Assembly (NCBI GenBank): GCA_017506865.1
Contig: JAFCMP010000468.1
Span: 186,001 to 250,000, forward strand
DNA: 64,000 bases
From: Tribonema minus
Lineage: Eukaryota > Sar > Xanthophyceae > Tribonematales > Tribonemataceae
Direction of reading: 5' to 3'
Shown here piece after piece: positions 1-13,200 of the stretch. The translations under genes and the position numbers were made by a program. The notes beneath the pieces were generated by a model, which had not been told where the DNA came from, did not search any database, and saw nothing but the letters and a program-made list of their open reading frames with translations. Numbering within the stretch: the first letter of the stretch is position 1; each line of letters starts with the position of its first letter.

Positions 1-982
1 GTACTCTACAGAAGCAAATGGACCATGTATGGTCCGGCCTCCCCTGCGAGCAGGGGAAAGGCCGGGGGGGGGGGCGGGGGCAGCGTGCCGCCCCCCCAAA
101 CTTCATCATGAACTACAGCGGGGACGCAGCGCGAAACAAAACACGCAGCAGCGAGTGGTGAGCGCGCCTGGACTTGAAGACCGGGCGCAAGTAGCTCCCC
201 TGCCAGCCAGTACCACGCAGCGACGTGCGGTGCGATGATACGGGGGCTGGAGGGAATGGGTGGAGGGGGGGTTTGGGGGGGCGGCGGGGGGCGGCGAAAG
301 CACCTACAGTTGTGATGGTGCCGCTCTTGTGCTGCCCGGCCGTGAGCTCCAGCAGGCTCAAAACCACGGCGCGTTCCGCGCAGCCGCGCTCTGCTGGTGC
401 CAGCTCGTCAGCCAGCGCGGACTGTCACGAGCTATCGCGCCCTCTGCCCTGTGCGTTTCACAGCGGACTTTCCAGCAGCACGACGCTGCAGCCGGCGCGA
501 CCCGCGGCAGCGAGCACGCTCACAGCGTCGCGCCGTCGCGACCGTCCAGGCGGTTTGCCCGTTGCCGCGTGAAGCTCCTGCGGCACCGGCGCCGCTTCAT
601 CGTGGCAGCGACGTGCAGCTGCGCAGCGGCAGGGCGCCCTAGGTGACAGCGCTCGATGGCGGCCTGGTGTTCAAGCGGCGGCGTGCGGTGCGCGCCAAGC
701 CGTCAGCCGGCTGTGCCACCACGGCCGCCGCTGCTGCCACCGCCGCATCTGCCGTCGCCGCATCTGCCGCCACCGCAGCTGCTGCCGCTGCCGCTGCAGC
801 TGCCGCCGCCGCCGCAGCCGCCGCCGCCGCAGCCGCCGCCGCCGCTGCCGCCGCTGTCGCTGCTGCCGCCGCCGCCGCCTCCGCCGCTGCCGCCGCTGGC
901 ATGCCGAGGCCCTGCGGCCCCAGCGCTATGTGACCTAAACTATGTACCAACTTCAACTGAAGAAGAAAGCGCGCGCCGTCCT
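1..982. other. Intergenic, GC-rich, no supported gene
   Basis: This stretch lies downstream of the KRE6-like gene, whose stop is at 983-985. Several reading frames are open on both strands only because the DNA is GC-rich; their translations are Arg/Pro/Ala-rich and show no domain. I see no exon pattern that continues from the neighbouring gene. A 3' untranslated region of the minus-strand gene should fall in about 700-982. Confidence 0.5.
715..900. repeat. GCC/GCT trinucleotide-rich tract
   Basis: About 185 bp made almost entirely of imperfect gcc/gct/gca triplets. It reads as polyalanine on one strand and as polyproline or polyalanine in other frames, which produces spurious long reading frames. 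It lies just beyond the stop codon of the KRE6-like gene. Confidence 0.8.
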
Positions 983-3900
983 TCAGGCGCGGCCGCCCTC
1001 GCCCTGGTAGTACCCGAGCTTGTCGCCGTAGCCGTACGCGGGCTGCACGGGGGGGCACATGGCCACGGTCGCGTCTGCCTCGTCCAGCGCGGCGTACTTG
1101 CGGTTGAAGCGGCGGTGCGACGCGCGCACGTGCGTCATGGCCAGGAACAGGAGCGCCATGGCCGCGGCGACGCCTGCGCGCACGCGCGCGGAGGGAGGGG
1201 GCGGCGCGCAAACCGAGCGGGGCATGGAGGAGGCGCATGGGTCCATGTGGCGTCGCGCTGCGGCAGTGCTCAGCTCATACCATGCGGTGCTGCGCTTACT
1301 ATTATTTCTTATAAATGGCACTTGAAACAGGTGCGACGGTGCGACTGGCGCGCAACAACAACGCGTGATGCTGCGCGACCATGCGCGGTGGCTGCAGCGC
1401 AATGCGGTTGGATGCCAGAAGCAGGCTGCCTGCACGCCGTCGCATCCTACACTCAAGTAATACCCTCCTTCGTTCCAGTGCATGAGAGGCGGTCCATGTG
1501 CATCAGCGTACGGCGCATCGAAGTACACAAGCGGCACACAACACCTACCTGCTGGCGCAGGCACGGGCGGGTCGGCGGCAGGAGCGCATTTGATGATGGT
1601 ACCTGACGCCATGTGTGCGCTACCTCACGTGTTCAAGCTACACTTGGTACTTGCTAGTGCATCACCAGCACTCTACAGAGGCGTGCACAGGGCCTTGGGC
1701 ACACGCAGGAGCTCCAGCGGAAACAGCGCCTCAATCACATCGACGACGCTGTACGCACTATCCTAGACGTTGAAGTTATATGCTCTCTACTTCAACAGTA
1801 CCTACCCGCCAGGGCCTTCGGCACGCGCGGGTGCTCCGGCGGCAGGAGCGCCTTGATTACGTCCTTCACACCGCGAATGCGCGCCTGGTCGTCGGAGCCC
1901 GCCGGCGCACGGCAGTTGGGCCCCGTCCAGTGCTCGTTGCACCTGCGAAAAAGAGACAAGGGGGGGGGACAGGGGGGGGGGGGGGGCTGGCGTCATGCAA
2001 CAACAATTGCCACCACGGGAAGCAGGCCTTGGAATGTGTGCCTTTTGCGAAGAGCCCAGGGGAAGGAAGAAAGCAGCGCGAATCACTTCTTGACTGGTAC
2101 TGTCCAGCAAGTGTAGGCACGAATCTGCAGCAGAGTACTAGTTAATGAGTGTATGGCGCTCTGGCGGTCGTTACACATGACCAGGGGTTGTGGCCGTCTA
2201 GCCGAGTAGGGAATCTGTCCGCGTTGCTGCCAGTCGGCGCCAGATCAGCGCAAGGACTAGACAACATGACAAGTCCAGCCCGCTTCTTGAGACCGTTAGC
2301 TGGATGCAACACATCACGCCAAGCCACCCTGTCGGAAGCCTTGCCGCCAGGCAGGCACTTCGATGCGGCTGCGGGGGCCGATGACTCGGGCCCAGACTCT
2401 GGCTATAATGGCTGCGCCCGTGCAGCGATGCGGCGCTGTGTCAGCGCGCCGAGTACGTGCAATAGTGCTCAGCCCGCACTCCAAGCGAACACCATGCATC
2501 GTCCCGCCCCAACGACGAGATCTGCTGATTTGATTGGGCGCGGCCTCTGTACGTGCCGCCAATCACGTCCCACGCGATACCTCAAAGCAATTCAAGGTAT
2601 CTCAGCCGTGTATGCCAGGACATTGCCCTGCGCGGCTCAGGTCAATACGTCGTGTTCAAGTAGTTTCCCTCTACGAAACGCGTCCACGCACCTGCAGCTG
2701 CGCCTGACGCATGCGCCGCCGCCGCAGTCCCTGCCGTGCCTGCAGCGCGCGCCGCCGTGCGGCACGGGGTACTCGTAGGTGGTGTCGCTGGGGTCCATGT
2801 AGTAGCTCGCGTGCCCCGCGATCCACTTGGCGGTGGGCGCGGACTCCGGGTCACACCCCACGTGCTGGGACTTGTGCGAGGGGTTCTGAGGGGGGGGGGG
2901 GGGGGGGGGAGGGGATACGGGGGTGGCATGCGACCATGTGCGCGCTTGTGTTAAAAGGGAGACATGCCTGCGGTTTTCAAGGATTGGGAGAGTGCGCGCT
3001 TGTGTCAAAAGACAATGCGTGCGGTTTTGTGAGATTTAGGGGAGCAAGAGCTGCGCAGCACGGCGGTGGGGTTCTGTGTGTGTGTGTGTGGGGGGGGGGG
3101 GGTAGGGTGAGCGGGGCAAGGGGGCACAGAGTACTTTCGTTAGGAAAGAGTGCAAGTTGTAACTTGCGCCAAATAACTTCGTACACAAGCGCATAGACAG
3201 GCACTGCCTCAGCAAACCCCAGGCGCGGTCGCTCCAGAGTCCGACGTGCAAGCACAGAGCACAGGGCGCCTCGCACCGTCAACAACGCTCAGGGATCTCA
3301 GTCCGCAACTTCACCATGTCACACGTGTTAGTTCATGGCGGTCCGTCCCTGATGGCGACGCGCACATCGTCAATGAAAATGTTGCGGGCAATAGTGGCGC
3401 AGAGGCGCCCCTACTTCACCGTGTGACTGGGACACTTCATCACTGGCGGCGTGCACCTGGTAGACACGCACGTAGTCGATGAGGAAGTGCGCCGGCAACA
3501 GCTTGCCCATGCGCTTGCGGGCAGCACACTAGCGACGCGAGTCTCAGATGCGACAGTACGGTCCACGAAGGAACTAGCGCTGCTGCCAACGCTTCATATC
3601 AGAACTTGCTACTTCACCATGGTAACTTCATCTCTCAGCAAGTACCTCGTAGATGCGCACATAGGAAGTGCGCCAGAAGAGTTTGCCTATGCGCTTGGGG
3701 GTGCCGCTCTATTTCACCAAATCACGCGGTGACTGCAACCTGTCTCACGCTGCTGCCAACGCTTCAAGTCAGCACTCGTTACTTCACCACGGTTACTTCA
3801 ACTCTCAGCAAGTACCTGGTAGACGCGCACGTAGTCGATGAGGAAGTGCGCCGGGAAGAGCTCGCCCATGTTCTTGGGGATGGCGCAGAGGCAGCGCCGA

Positions 3901-4217
3901 ATTCAAAGCACAGCATAGACACACTGCTGTCAATGCTTCAAGTCGGAAGTTGTTACCTTCACCATGTGACTCTGATACTTCTACTTCATCACGGCGGCGT
4001 GTACCTGGTAGACGCGCACGTAGTCAATGAGGAAGTGCGCCGGGAAGAGCTCGCCCATATTCTTGGGTATGGCGCACTGGCAGCGCGAGTCGCGCGCGTC
4101 CCAGCAGTCGCAGCTGCAGTGCAGGTGCTTGGGGCACGGCGCGGGGAAGCCCCACATGCTCGACACCTGCGCGCGCGGCGTCGCAAGCGCAAAGCATCGG
4201 CGATAAATATTTTTAAA

Positions 4218-4253
<36 letters not shown>

Positions 4254-7200
4254 GAGGGGGGAGGGGGGGGGGGGGGCGGTGAGGGCCGGTGCTGATCACA
4301 AAGGTTAGCGCTCAGCATTTCAGTGCTTAGCACGACTGCCGTCATTGTCAGCGCTGAGTAGGGTTATAATCTTGGTTTCAAGCAATTTATTGCATAAACG
4401 ATCACTACCAGTGACATGACATGCTGCAAGGCCTGAGTGCGGCGTTTGGAACATACCCTGAGGTTCTGTACATGCAAATTCTGCATAGCAATAATAGCCA
4501 AAAAAACTCATGGCAGTTGCGGGGCCTCACCGCGGTGTTGAAGAGCAGGTACATGGGCTCGTCCGGGACCTTGGCGCCCGTCCTGTTGAACGTGCCCTGC
4601 GTCATGCCGTACACAAAGGCGCCGTCGATGTACCACCTGCCGCACGTAGGGCAAGGAGAGGGCACGAAAACTAAATGCAAGGTAGGTGCTAATCTGCAGC
4701 GTGGCATGTGTGATGCCGCTCAAAACGATACTGAATTTGCTGAGCAAACCGCGCTTCATCGCTGTTGAGCGTGCCCTGCGTCATGCCGTACACCAAGTCG
4801 CCGTCAATGTACCACCTGTCTCCGCGCGGGGGCAAAGGGAGGAGGGCAACAAGGTTAAACGCAAGGTAAGTGCTCATCTTGCGGCGTGGCACGTCCAATG
4901 CCACTCAAAACGACGCTGAAATTGCTGAGTAGACCATGCTTGGTTGCTGCGGCATGTGCACTGCATCATGCCGTACACAAAGGCGCCGTCGATGTACCAC
5001 CTGTCGCGCGCGGGGGGCAAGGGGAGGGCGCCAGAACTGAACACAACCTAGGTGTTCATTTGCAGCATGGCACGTCTGATGCCGCTCAAAATGACATTGA
5101 ATGTGCTGACCACGCCATGCTCAGGTGCTGTTGAACGTGCCCTGCGTCATGCCGTACACAAAGTCGCCGTCGATGTACCACCTGTCGCGCGGGGCGAGGG
5201 AGAAGGGCAACAGAATTGACGGCGAGGCAGGTGCTCCCCTGCAGCGTGGCATGGCCAAATGCCTGTCAAAAAAGACACTGAGACTGGTGAGTGCATCATG
5301 CTTGGCTGTTGCTGCGCATGCCCTGTGTCATGCAACAGGTACACACAGGGGGGGGGGCACATGGAGGAGGACGTAGGGGAGGATCACGAGATGCCATTTG
5401 GCGGCGGCGGCGTTTGAGTGGTTGTCGTTGAGACACTTTCAGACTGTCACATGACATGTAGGTTCCGCACAGCAAGCTTCAAGTTAGATGCCATTCATCT
5501 GGGCTTTTTCGCGCTGAGCGAGAATTAATAAAAAGTACACACAGGCGCCGCCGATGTACCGCATGCCGCGCAAGGGCAAGGGAATTTTACTAAAAGCGAA
5601 GGCAAGAAAGGCATTCATTTGAAGAGTCCAGTGCCTCTCAACACTGAAATTGCTGAGTCCGCCATGCTGCGTTGCTGTTGAGCATCCCTGCATCATGCCA
5701 TATGTACACACAGGCGCCGCCGACAATCCCAATCTGCCCCTACACCTAACCACCCGTCGCCGCACGGCACGCAATCACACACCAGGGAAGAGGAATATTG
5801 CAAAAAGCGGCAAGGGGAACATACATGCACGACAGGCGTGCCACGCGTGCTCAATCGGCTTGTGATGTGCTTAATCGCGCTGCCCGCGGCACCACAAGCT
5901 GCAATGACACTGAACATGTCCAGTGTGCCACGCTGTGCTTCACACACCAAAGCGCGCCAGTTTCCCACCGCCCGGAGTGTCCCGCACTCAGGGGGTGTTG
6001 CCCCCCTAGACTTGAACGTCACTCTCATCGTTGCAGCGTCGCGGCGTCATCGCAGCGCGTGAACATCAACTCATATGCAGGGCCAGCTTCCCGGTCAGTA
6101 GTCTGAGAGGGCGATGCCAACCGCATCTGCCTCTGCCGAGGACGATGCTATCTAACCCTCAACCCTAACCCTAACCCTAACCCTAAGCAAACACCCTGGT
6201 CGACACCAATATACTTGCAGCCACGCATCATGCCTTGCCGGGCACTCCACAGAAGCAGCAGTATACGCAGTGCAGTCGCGAATAATGCTAGGCAACGCAA
6301 GCAGCACTGCATCACCCGATTACCAGTACTTCAGACGGCTCGTGGGATCCGGTGGAGCGGGGCGGGGCGCAGGCATGTGTATGTGTAAGGGAGAGGGTCA
6401 AAGTGAATGATGCCATGACAGCAGCCCTGGAATAAGCTGTGTAGGCGGATCATGGCAACTCCAACTCCGAGTGGGGTCAAATCGTGTCGTAAGCTAGGGG
6501 AGCCGATGGGAGATCAGATACCCCAGTGGTCCTAGCCTTAAACTGTTGACGTATGTATGAGGCTATGTTTGCAGGAACTGGCTGATTACATAACCCAGGA
6601 GACGAAGCCGTCAACTGTGCACGTACGCGTATGCGCATGTGCGTAGGCGCTGCTCCCCGGAGGGTTAGGGTTAGGGTTAGGAGGTAGCCCTCCGCGCGGC
6701 CCTGCCACTCGATGCGGTAGGCGTGCTGCTTGTTGAAGTGCGTCGGGCGATAGCGTGTGGCTGGCACTACATTGAATGGCATCCGCCCAGTAAGTTGTCA
6801 TGGGATGCATGACGTATGTACTGGTATGTACTGGTACACTCCAGAAGCTTGACATGGACCATCTGGGCTATTTCGCGCCCTAGACGAGGCCTCATACAAA
6901 GCTTCGTACGACAGTGTGCGTACATACCTGAGGTACCCCTCCGCGCCGCCCTGCCACTCCAGTCTGTAGATGTGCTGCTTGTTGAAGTGCGTGGGCGAGA
7001 GCGCGTGGTTGGCGCTGATGGCGTCCGCCCAGTACGTGCGGCTCGGCGGGTCGTGTATGAGCTTGCTGCCGTAGAAGTACAGGTTCTGCGCACAGCACGG
7101 CATGAGCGGCGGTAACTTGTCCAGCTCCGCAGATATGCAGCGCTTCAGGGAATGTCGCCTTGGCATACCAGACCGACACACAGCACACACATGGAATGCA

Positions 7201-10200
7201 CCAAACTCTAACACAACAGTACATCCAGTACGTGCGGTGGGGGGGGTCGTGTATCAGCTTGCTGCCGTAAAAGTACAGGTTCGGCGCGGGGGCGGTGAGA
7301 CAATGGCAGCAGCAGGAAATCAATTCTGAGGTTGATTGGCGCGGCCGATGCGGCTGCCGCCACCTCGTGCGGCTAGGCGGATCGTGTATGAGCTTGCTGC
7401 CGTAAATGTACAGGTTCTGTGCACATAACGGCGGTCGCTGATCCAGTGCGACGCATGTATGCGGTGATGAAAGCAAAAATTGATCCCGGCTGCGCGCAGC
7501 GACTGCGCTGGTCAGCCATGTGGCTCTGCTCACATGCAGCAGTTCAGATAAGTGCCACTTTCGCGTTTCAGAAAGAACGAAATAAACACATGGAATGCGC
7601 CAAACGCAAATACCACTGCGGCCTCGCTGCACAAGCGCCGCGCAACGCGCGCCACGAGCGCCGTCGCTCGCCTTCACCGCAGTGCAAACCTCACCGGCCG
7701 CGACGGTCGCAGCCCCGATCGGTACCGTCCAGAGCAGAGGTGAGGCGCCACTCGGTGTTCACGTTCAGCGTCATGTTGAAGTACATAGTAAGTCGGTCCA
7801 GGCAACAGCAGCCGTCTTCATATGGCAGTGCTCATAGCATACATACTTACCTGCGACGTCTTAGGTCAGAACCACGGGCACTAGCAACTGCCTTCAGGTG
7901 GCAGTGCTCATACACAGCATACATGGCATACGTACGTACCTGCGACGTGTTCTTGCCGTACTCGATGCCGTCCTCGTACCACATGCCGGGCTGCGGGAAC
8001 TTTCCCAGGACCGGGCGCTTGCGCTCCGTGCCCGGGGACACCTGCGCGCGCATGCGTGCACATGCAAGCGCGAGAGCGCGCGATCAGAGCAAAGTGCGTG
8101 TTTGTCAACTTGCACCATGTTTAGCCAGCTTTGACGGAGAGAGCAACACTCCGTGTTTTCACTGTGCCGAAAAACGCCGTGAAGCTGGTGCGTGCGATGC
8201 AGTACTTTAACTTCAACATATGCATACGTCAACTTCAACATATGCAGGCAGTTATTTTCCGCCCCTGGCAGCGCGTGCTAATGGATTGGGACACGGCGTT
8301 GGATGTACGGCTTGCCAACCACAAACACCGAGTACGAATCACATAGACAAGCATATGCATTAACTTCGCAAATATGTATGTATATAAGTGCAAGGATGAG
8401 CATTTGAGACACGTGAAGGTACATTTCGCGCCCTGAGCGAGAATCAATAAAAAAGTACAATAATGCGCAAGCAAGTAGCGTGCAGCACCTGGAAAGATGT
8501 TGAGGTGTACCGCTTGCTGACCACGAACTCCGAGTACAGGTCACATAAACAGAGTAAATCATATGCATGCGAAGTATGCTTCACAAAGCATGTACTTCAA
8601 ATATACAAGTGCGAGGATGAGTATTTGTGTCACGTTAAGGTATACGACGCGTCAGCACACCTGGAAAGACGTTGAAATGTAGGGCTTGCCGACCACAAAC
8701 TCCGAGTACGGGTCGCGGCCGGGCATTGCCTCCAGCACGTCGATCTCGGGCGCGCCACGGCCCGTGAAGGGCTTCATGTCGAAGTGCTTGAGCGCGTCGC
8801 ACGCGCTGATCTCCTGCTGGATCTGCGCAATGACAGGCAGCGCGGGGGAGGGGGGGGGGGTATTCAGCGGCGCGCAAACAGGGTTTCCCGCGCGCTGATC
8901 TCCTGCTGGATCTGCACAATGACAGGGAGCGGGGGCGGGGCAGAGGCAGGCACTTCAGCGACACAAACAGTGTCACCCTCTTCCGGTCCGCGTTATCCGG
9001 GCGTGAGGCACTCCAGGCGGGAGGTCGCTTGCCGATGCTGCGCCGTCTGTACGGCGCGAAGAATAGCTGCGGTGGCGCACGTCGACAGGCGACGCACACG
9101 ACCGCACGCGATGTCAGCCGCTCCTGAACGTGCTCTACCGCACCTCAGAGCGCACCACAGCGCAAGCGCCTCCGTCCTCAATATCATTTTCTCATCTTCA
9201 CCTGATGCGCGGCGTGCTCCGCGTCGCTCCTGTCGCAGCGGTCGTACGACCACGGCCACGTGTAGTCGGAGCTGGACGTGTACGTCGCGCGCGCGAGGTT
9301 GCCCAGCAGCCAGATGGCGGGCCACAGGCCGCCGATGTACGCCTCGCCGGGCAGCGCGGCGCTGACCTCCACGATGCCGCCCGTGAAGCAGAACTTGTTC
9401 CAGCCCTGCGGCGGCAGCAGCGGCGCGCGGCGGGGCGTGTGGGCATGGGGTCTGGTCGGTGTGCACGTCGCCACGATGTCTGTGCGGCTGTCAGCGCGTA
9501 TGCGGCACTGCGCCTGAGGGGTATGTATGCATGAGGGCATGTGCGCCGCGCCCGGCAGCGCCGTGCTGACCTGCACGATGCCGCCGATGAAGCAGAACTT
9601 GCTCCAGCGCTGCGGCAGCGGCGGTGCGCGGCAGAGCGAGCCGCCGTGGTGTGGCGGTGTGCAAGCTGCAGTGTATGTGGGCACTGAGGTATGGGACGCG
9701 GTTCAGCCCCGCGGTGCAGCTCACTCTACGCTACCATGCATGCCGGTGTGTGAGCGCGCAAGCGCGCGCGCGCGCGTGTGTGTGTGTATGCGTGTGCAGA
9801 CGTTGGTCGGCACCAGGCTGTTTGAGCGCTGCTTTTTTTGCGCGGTGAGCTGCGTTGGGAATGAGGAGCGTGGGCGTGTGGGGCACTGGCAGCAGCAGCA
9901 GCAGCAGCAGTAGCAGCAGCACAGCAGCAGTGCGCTTGTGGCAGTCCGGGCACCGGTTGCGCCTCTCCCGCAGCAGAAGCGGTCTTTTGACCTCAATGAC
10001 CTCACCTGCATGCTGCCGCTCTCAGTTGAAAACGGTCATGATTCTGAAGCGCTCCAATGTCTTCAGTCGTCGCCGTACAACAACATACTGCTTCGAAGAA
10101 TACTTGCAAGTGTTCAAAGCTGCGAAGTACATGCATACATACACTTTGAAGTATGAGGTAGTGCGTGCCGGCAAAGCGGAGAGGGGGGGGGGGGGGGAGA

Positions 10201-13200
10201 CTTGGCACAAAATACATCGTTGACACCACAATTATTGCCCCCAGCGAAAAACGATAAAAGACACGAGCATGAGCTCGGCAAGAAAAACAGTTGCCTGCAG
10301 CACAGAGAGCAATTTGTTTTCTTTACTGATTGGTGCGGCAAACCTGCGCCGTATTGTAAGTGGAACTGAACTGTCAGTGAATTATCTGTATGCAACAGCA
10401 CACCCTAGACGCTGTCATGTCAATTGATGCGAAGCAACGGTTGGTGGATTTAGATACACAAGCAGGGGACCTGCATCAACGCTTGCACGGAATGCAGATG
10501 CAGATATAAGTGTTTTTGAAATCATGCGGCAAATGCGATTGCGCCCCAGGCAAACACATTTGTGAGGGTTGTATAGAAATGCGTGCAGTACGGGGCTATA
10601 ACGCTGGTTTACACAGCGGTGCTTGGGCCGGAAGTGCTTGTGGTCAGGCAACAATATCCGGGCATCACTTTTTGAATAAGCTCAACATTTTCTGCCCTGC
10701 TCCAGTTGCTGAACATCAGACGCAGGTCTACACGATCCACAGACACATGATTTTGTTTTACATCATATTTGATGGCTTTGCCTATTTTTCTTGCAAAAAG
10801 CATGTGCAAGCGAAACACAAGCTGCATAGCCTCGACAGTCAGGTGCGAGCATCCACCAAAACGGCTTTGCTCGTGCTATGCTTGGTTCCCTGCCGCAGGT
10901 TGTTCGCTCCAGCACAGTGCCGCGGCGTACACGGCATCATTGTCAACGCCTCCCCTGCCGCTGCGCACAACGCCCCCCTGCCTTCAAGTTGCCCGTGGTC
11001 ACTGTCAACATCGAGGGGCGAGAGCTGCTGGTCCCGCGTGCAAACATCATCGGACATTTTTCAGGAGGACACCGCACTGCAGATTCTGCAGCAGGGCGGT
11101 CGCGAAAACCCCGCGCGTGCTCTGCGGCACTTGCGCAGCTCGCCGTTCATGTACCAGCCGGACATGCACTCATCGCTCACAGCCATGCAGCAGCTGCCCC
11201 AGCTGCGGGGCCGCAGCTGCCAATGCTCCCCAGGATTTGATGAAGAAACTCAACTCTTCCAACATATGTATATCTTGCGATGAAACTGCCTTGCAGCCCT
11301 ACAGCCCGCTTCAAACACGACTCCCGCTTCAGCTCATGTTCGAAGCGCAAGTGCATGCGAGGCGCACTCGAATGGCACATGGGTACGCCAATCACATTCA
11401 ACTGGCAGCAGACAATCCTTTCTGATGCAGCAATGATGATGCCCCGCTGGACCTAAGTAGGCGCTGCGCGCAAGCACTGCAGAGACAGTCGTAGGCGAGC
11501 AGCCCCCCGGAGAACGGGACCCGATACAGGCGGCGGTGAACTGGTGCTTCTGAAGACGATTGCGATTCCTGAGCTGCGAGAGGCGGTCGTCTCTGCGGCC
11601 AGCGAGGACATTCAGCTTTGGCGGCTGCGGCGAGCAGCTGGGGCAGCCGCTGCATCACTGCCACCGACGAGTGCATGTCCGGTTGGTGCATTGGCGGCGA
11701 CTCGCGCTAGTGCCGCAGAGCACGCGCAGGGTCGCGGCCGCACTGTTGCAGAATGTGCAGCGCAGTGTCCTCCTAGAAGTGCCCGATGATGTTTGCGCAC
11801 GGGACCAGCAGCTCTCGCTCCTTGACATTGACGGTAATGACAGCCAAGGCGCAGCAAGGCCGTTGAGTGCGGTGGCAGGGGGAGGCGTTGACATTGATGT
11901 CGTATGCGTCGCGGCATGTGCTGCTGAAGCTGCATGATGCACAGGTTTGCGCACATGAGATTGAGCATCCGCGAGAGTGGGGAAAGGTATGTAACCCCGC
12001 TTAGTTAAACTTATTCGGACGGATAATATTTGCAAGTCCGCAGCATCTTCGCCTCACCTGCACCATGCCGCTCTTGTAGACCTTGGTCATGGTCTTGAAG
12101 CGCTTGGCCCTCTCGTCCCAGTAGTCAAACTCAATGTCCTCGTTGGTGGTGGTGATGTTGAGGTAGCCGTTGGTGGTGGTGACCTTGTCCTTGTGGTAGT
12201 AGTGCAGCGCCGCGTTCGTGTAGTCGTTCTTCGTCGTCGCTGCGCGCGGCGACAGTGGCCCAGCGTACGCAAGATGTTAGTGAAGTTCCAAAGCATTGAT
12301 GTTGAAGTTGTTACTACGGCATCGCTGTCGAGGCTGCTATCGGTGGTGGTGACCTTGTCCTTGTGGTAGTAGTGCAGCGCCGCGTCCGTGTAGTCATTCT
12401 TCGTCGTCGCTGCACAAGCCGTTGATTGCCCACGACAAGCACACGCACCATGTCAGGGAAGTTCCGACGCAGTGATGTAGAAGTTGTTGTTACGGCATCG
12501 CTGTCGAGGCTGCTATCGGTGGTGGTCACCTTGTGGTTGCGGGGGGCAATGCAGCGCTGTGCGGGCTGGTGATTTGTGCAGCATTGTTTGCCGGCGGAGA
12601 GAGAGTCTGAGACTGAAGTTCCAACGCATTATATTGAAGTTTCCTGGCCCAGTCAGCGGCCGGACCGGTACACGAAAAGAACAGAAGGTGTTTTGACATG
12701 GGAATATTCCACAATGTATTTGGATTGTTCTGTGTGATCAGCTCCACGATTACCAAAAAAACTTGCACGTTCTGAGCTTGTGAACACTTTGAAGCATTTG
12801 TTTGTCGCACTGCTGAGTTTTTGGAGCCGAAAAAAAAGTAAGGAATAAGAATTCGACCTGTCGTTTGTTCAGCTTGCGGTTCATAGCCATGCGCTTCAAG
12901 CGCTGCAGACGCCTCAGTTTGACGCCTGCTGTGCCCTGAGCTGCTGTCTCACCTTGCCTGCCCTCCAACGTACAACCCAGCGGCGGCGTGGGCGGGAGAG
13001 CGATGGGCGTTACGGATGGCGCAGGTGTGTGTGCATCAGGAGGGGGGGGGGGGGGCGGCAGCAGCAGCAGCAGCAGCGGCAGCAGCAGCAGCAGCGGCGA
13101 CAGCAGCAGCAGCAGCAGCAGCGGCAGCAGCAGCAGCAGCAGTAGCAGTGAGCAACAGCGCGCAAACAAGCATGAAGCCTCGCGTCTGCTGTGAAATGGC

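Noticed and set aside
643-1238. Long polyalanine/polyproline frames on both strands
   Set aside because: They are created by a gcc-type trinucleotide tract and GC-rich sequence; no start context, domain or splice partner.
6892-7677. A 261-codon open frame on the minus strand
   Set aside because: It is open only because it runs through KRE6 exon 6 and its copies; real coding sequence is limited to 7085-6928 in a different frame for much of its length.
7735-7795. Minus-strand text YFNMTLNVNTEWRLTSALDG as a possible KRE6 exon
   Set aside because: No acceptor in the needed phase, and exons 5 and 6 already join in phase 0 (KNTSQ to NLYFYG) as in the family.
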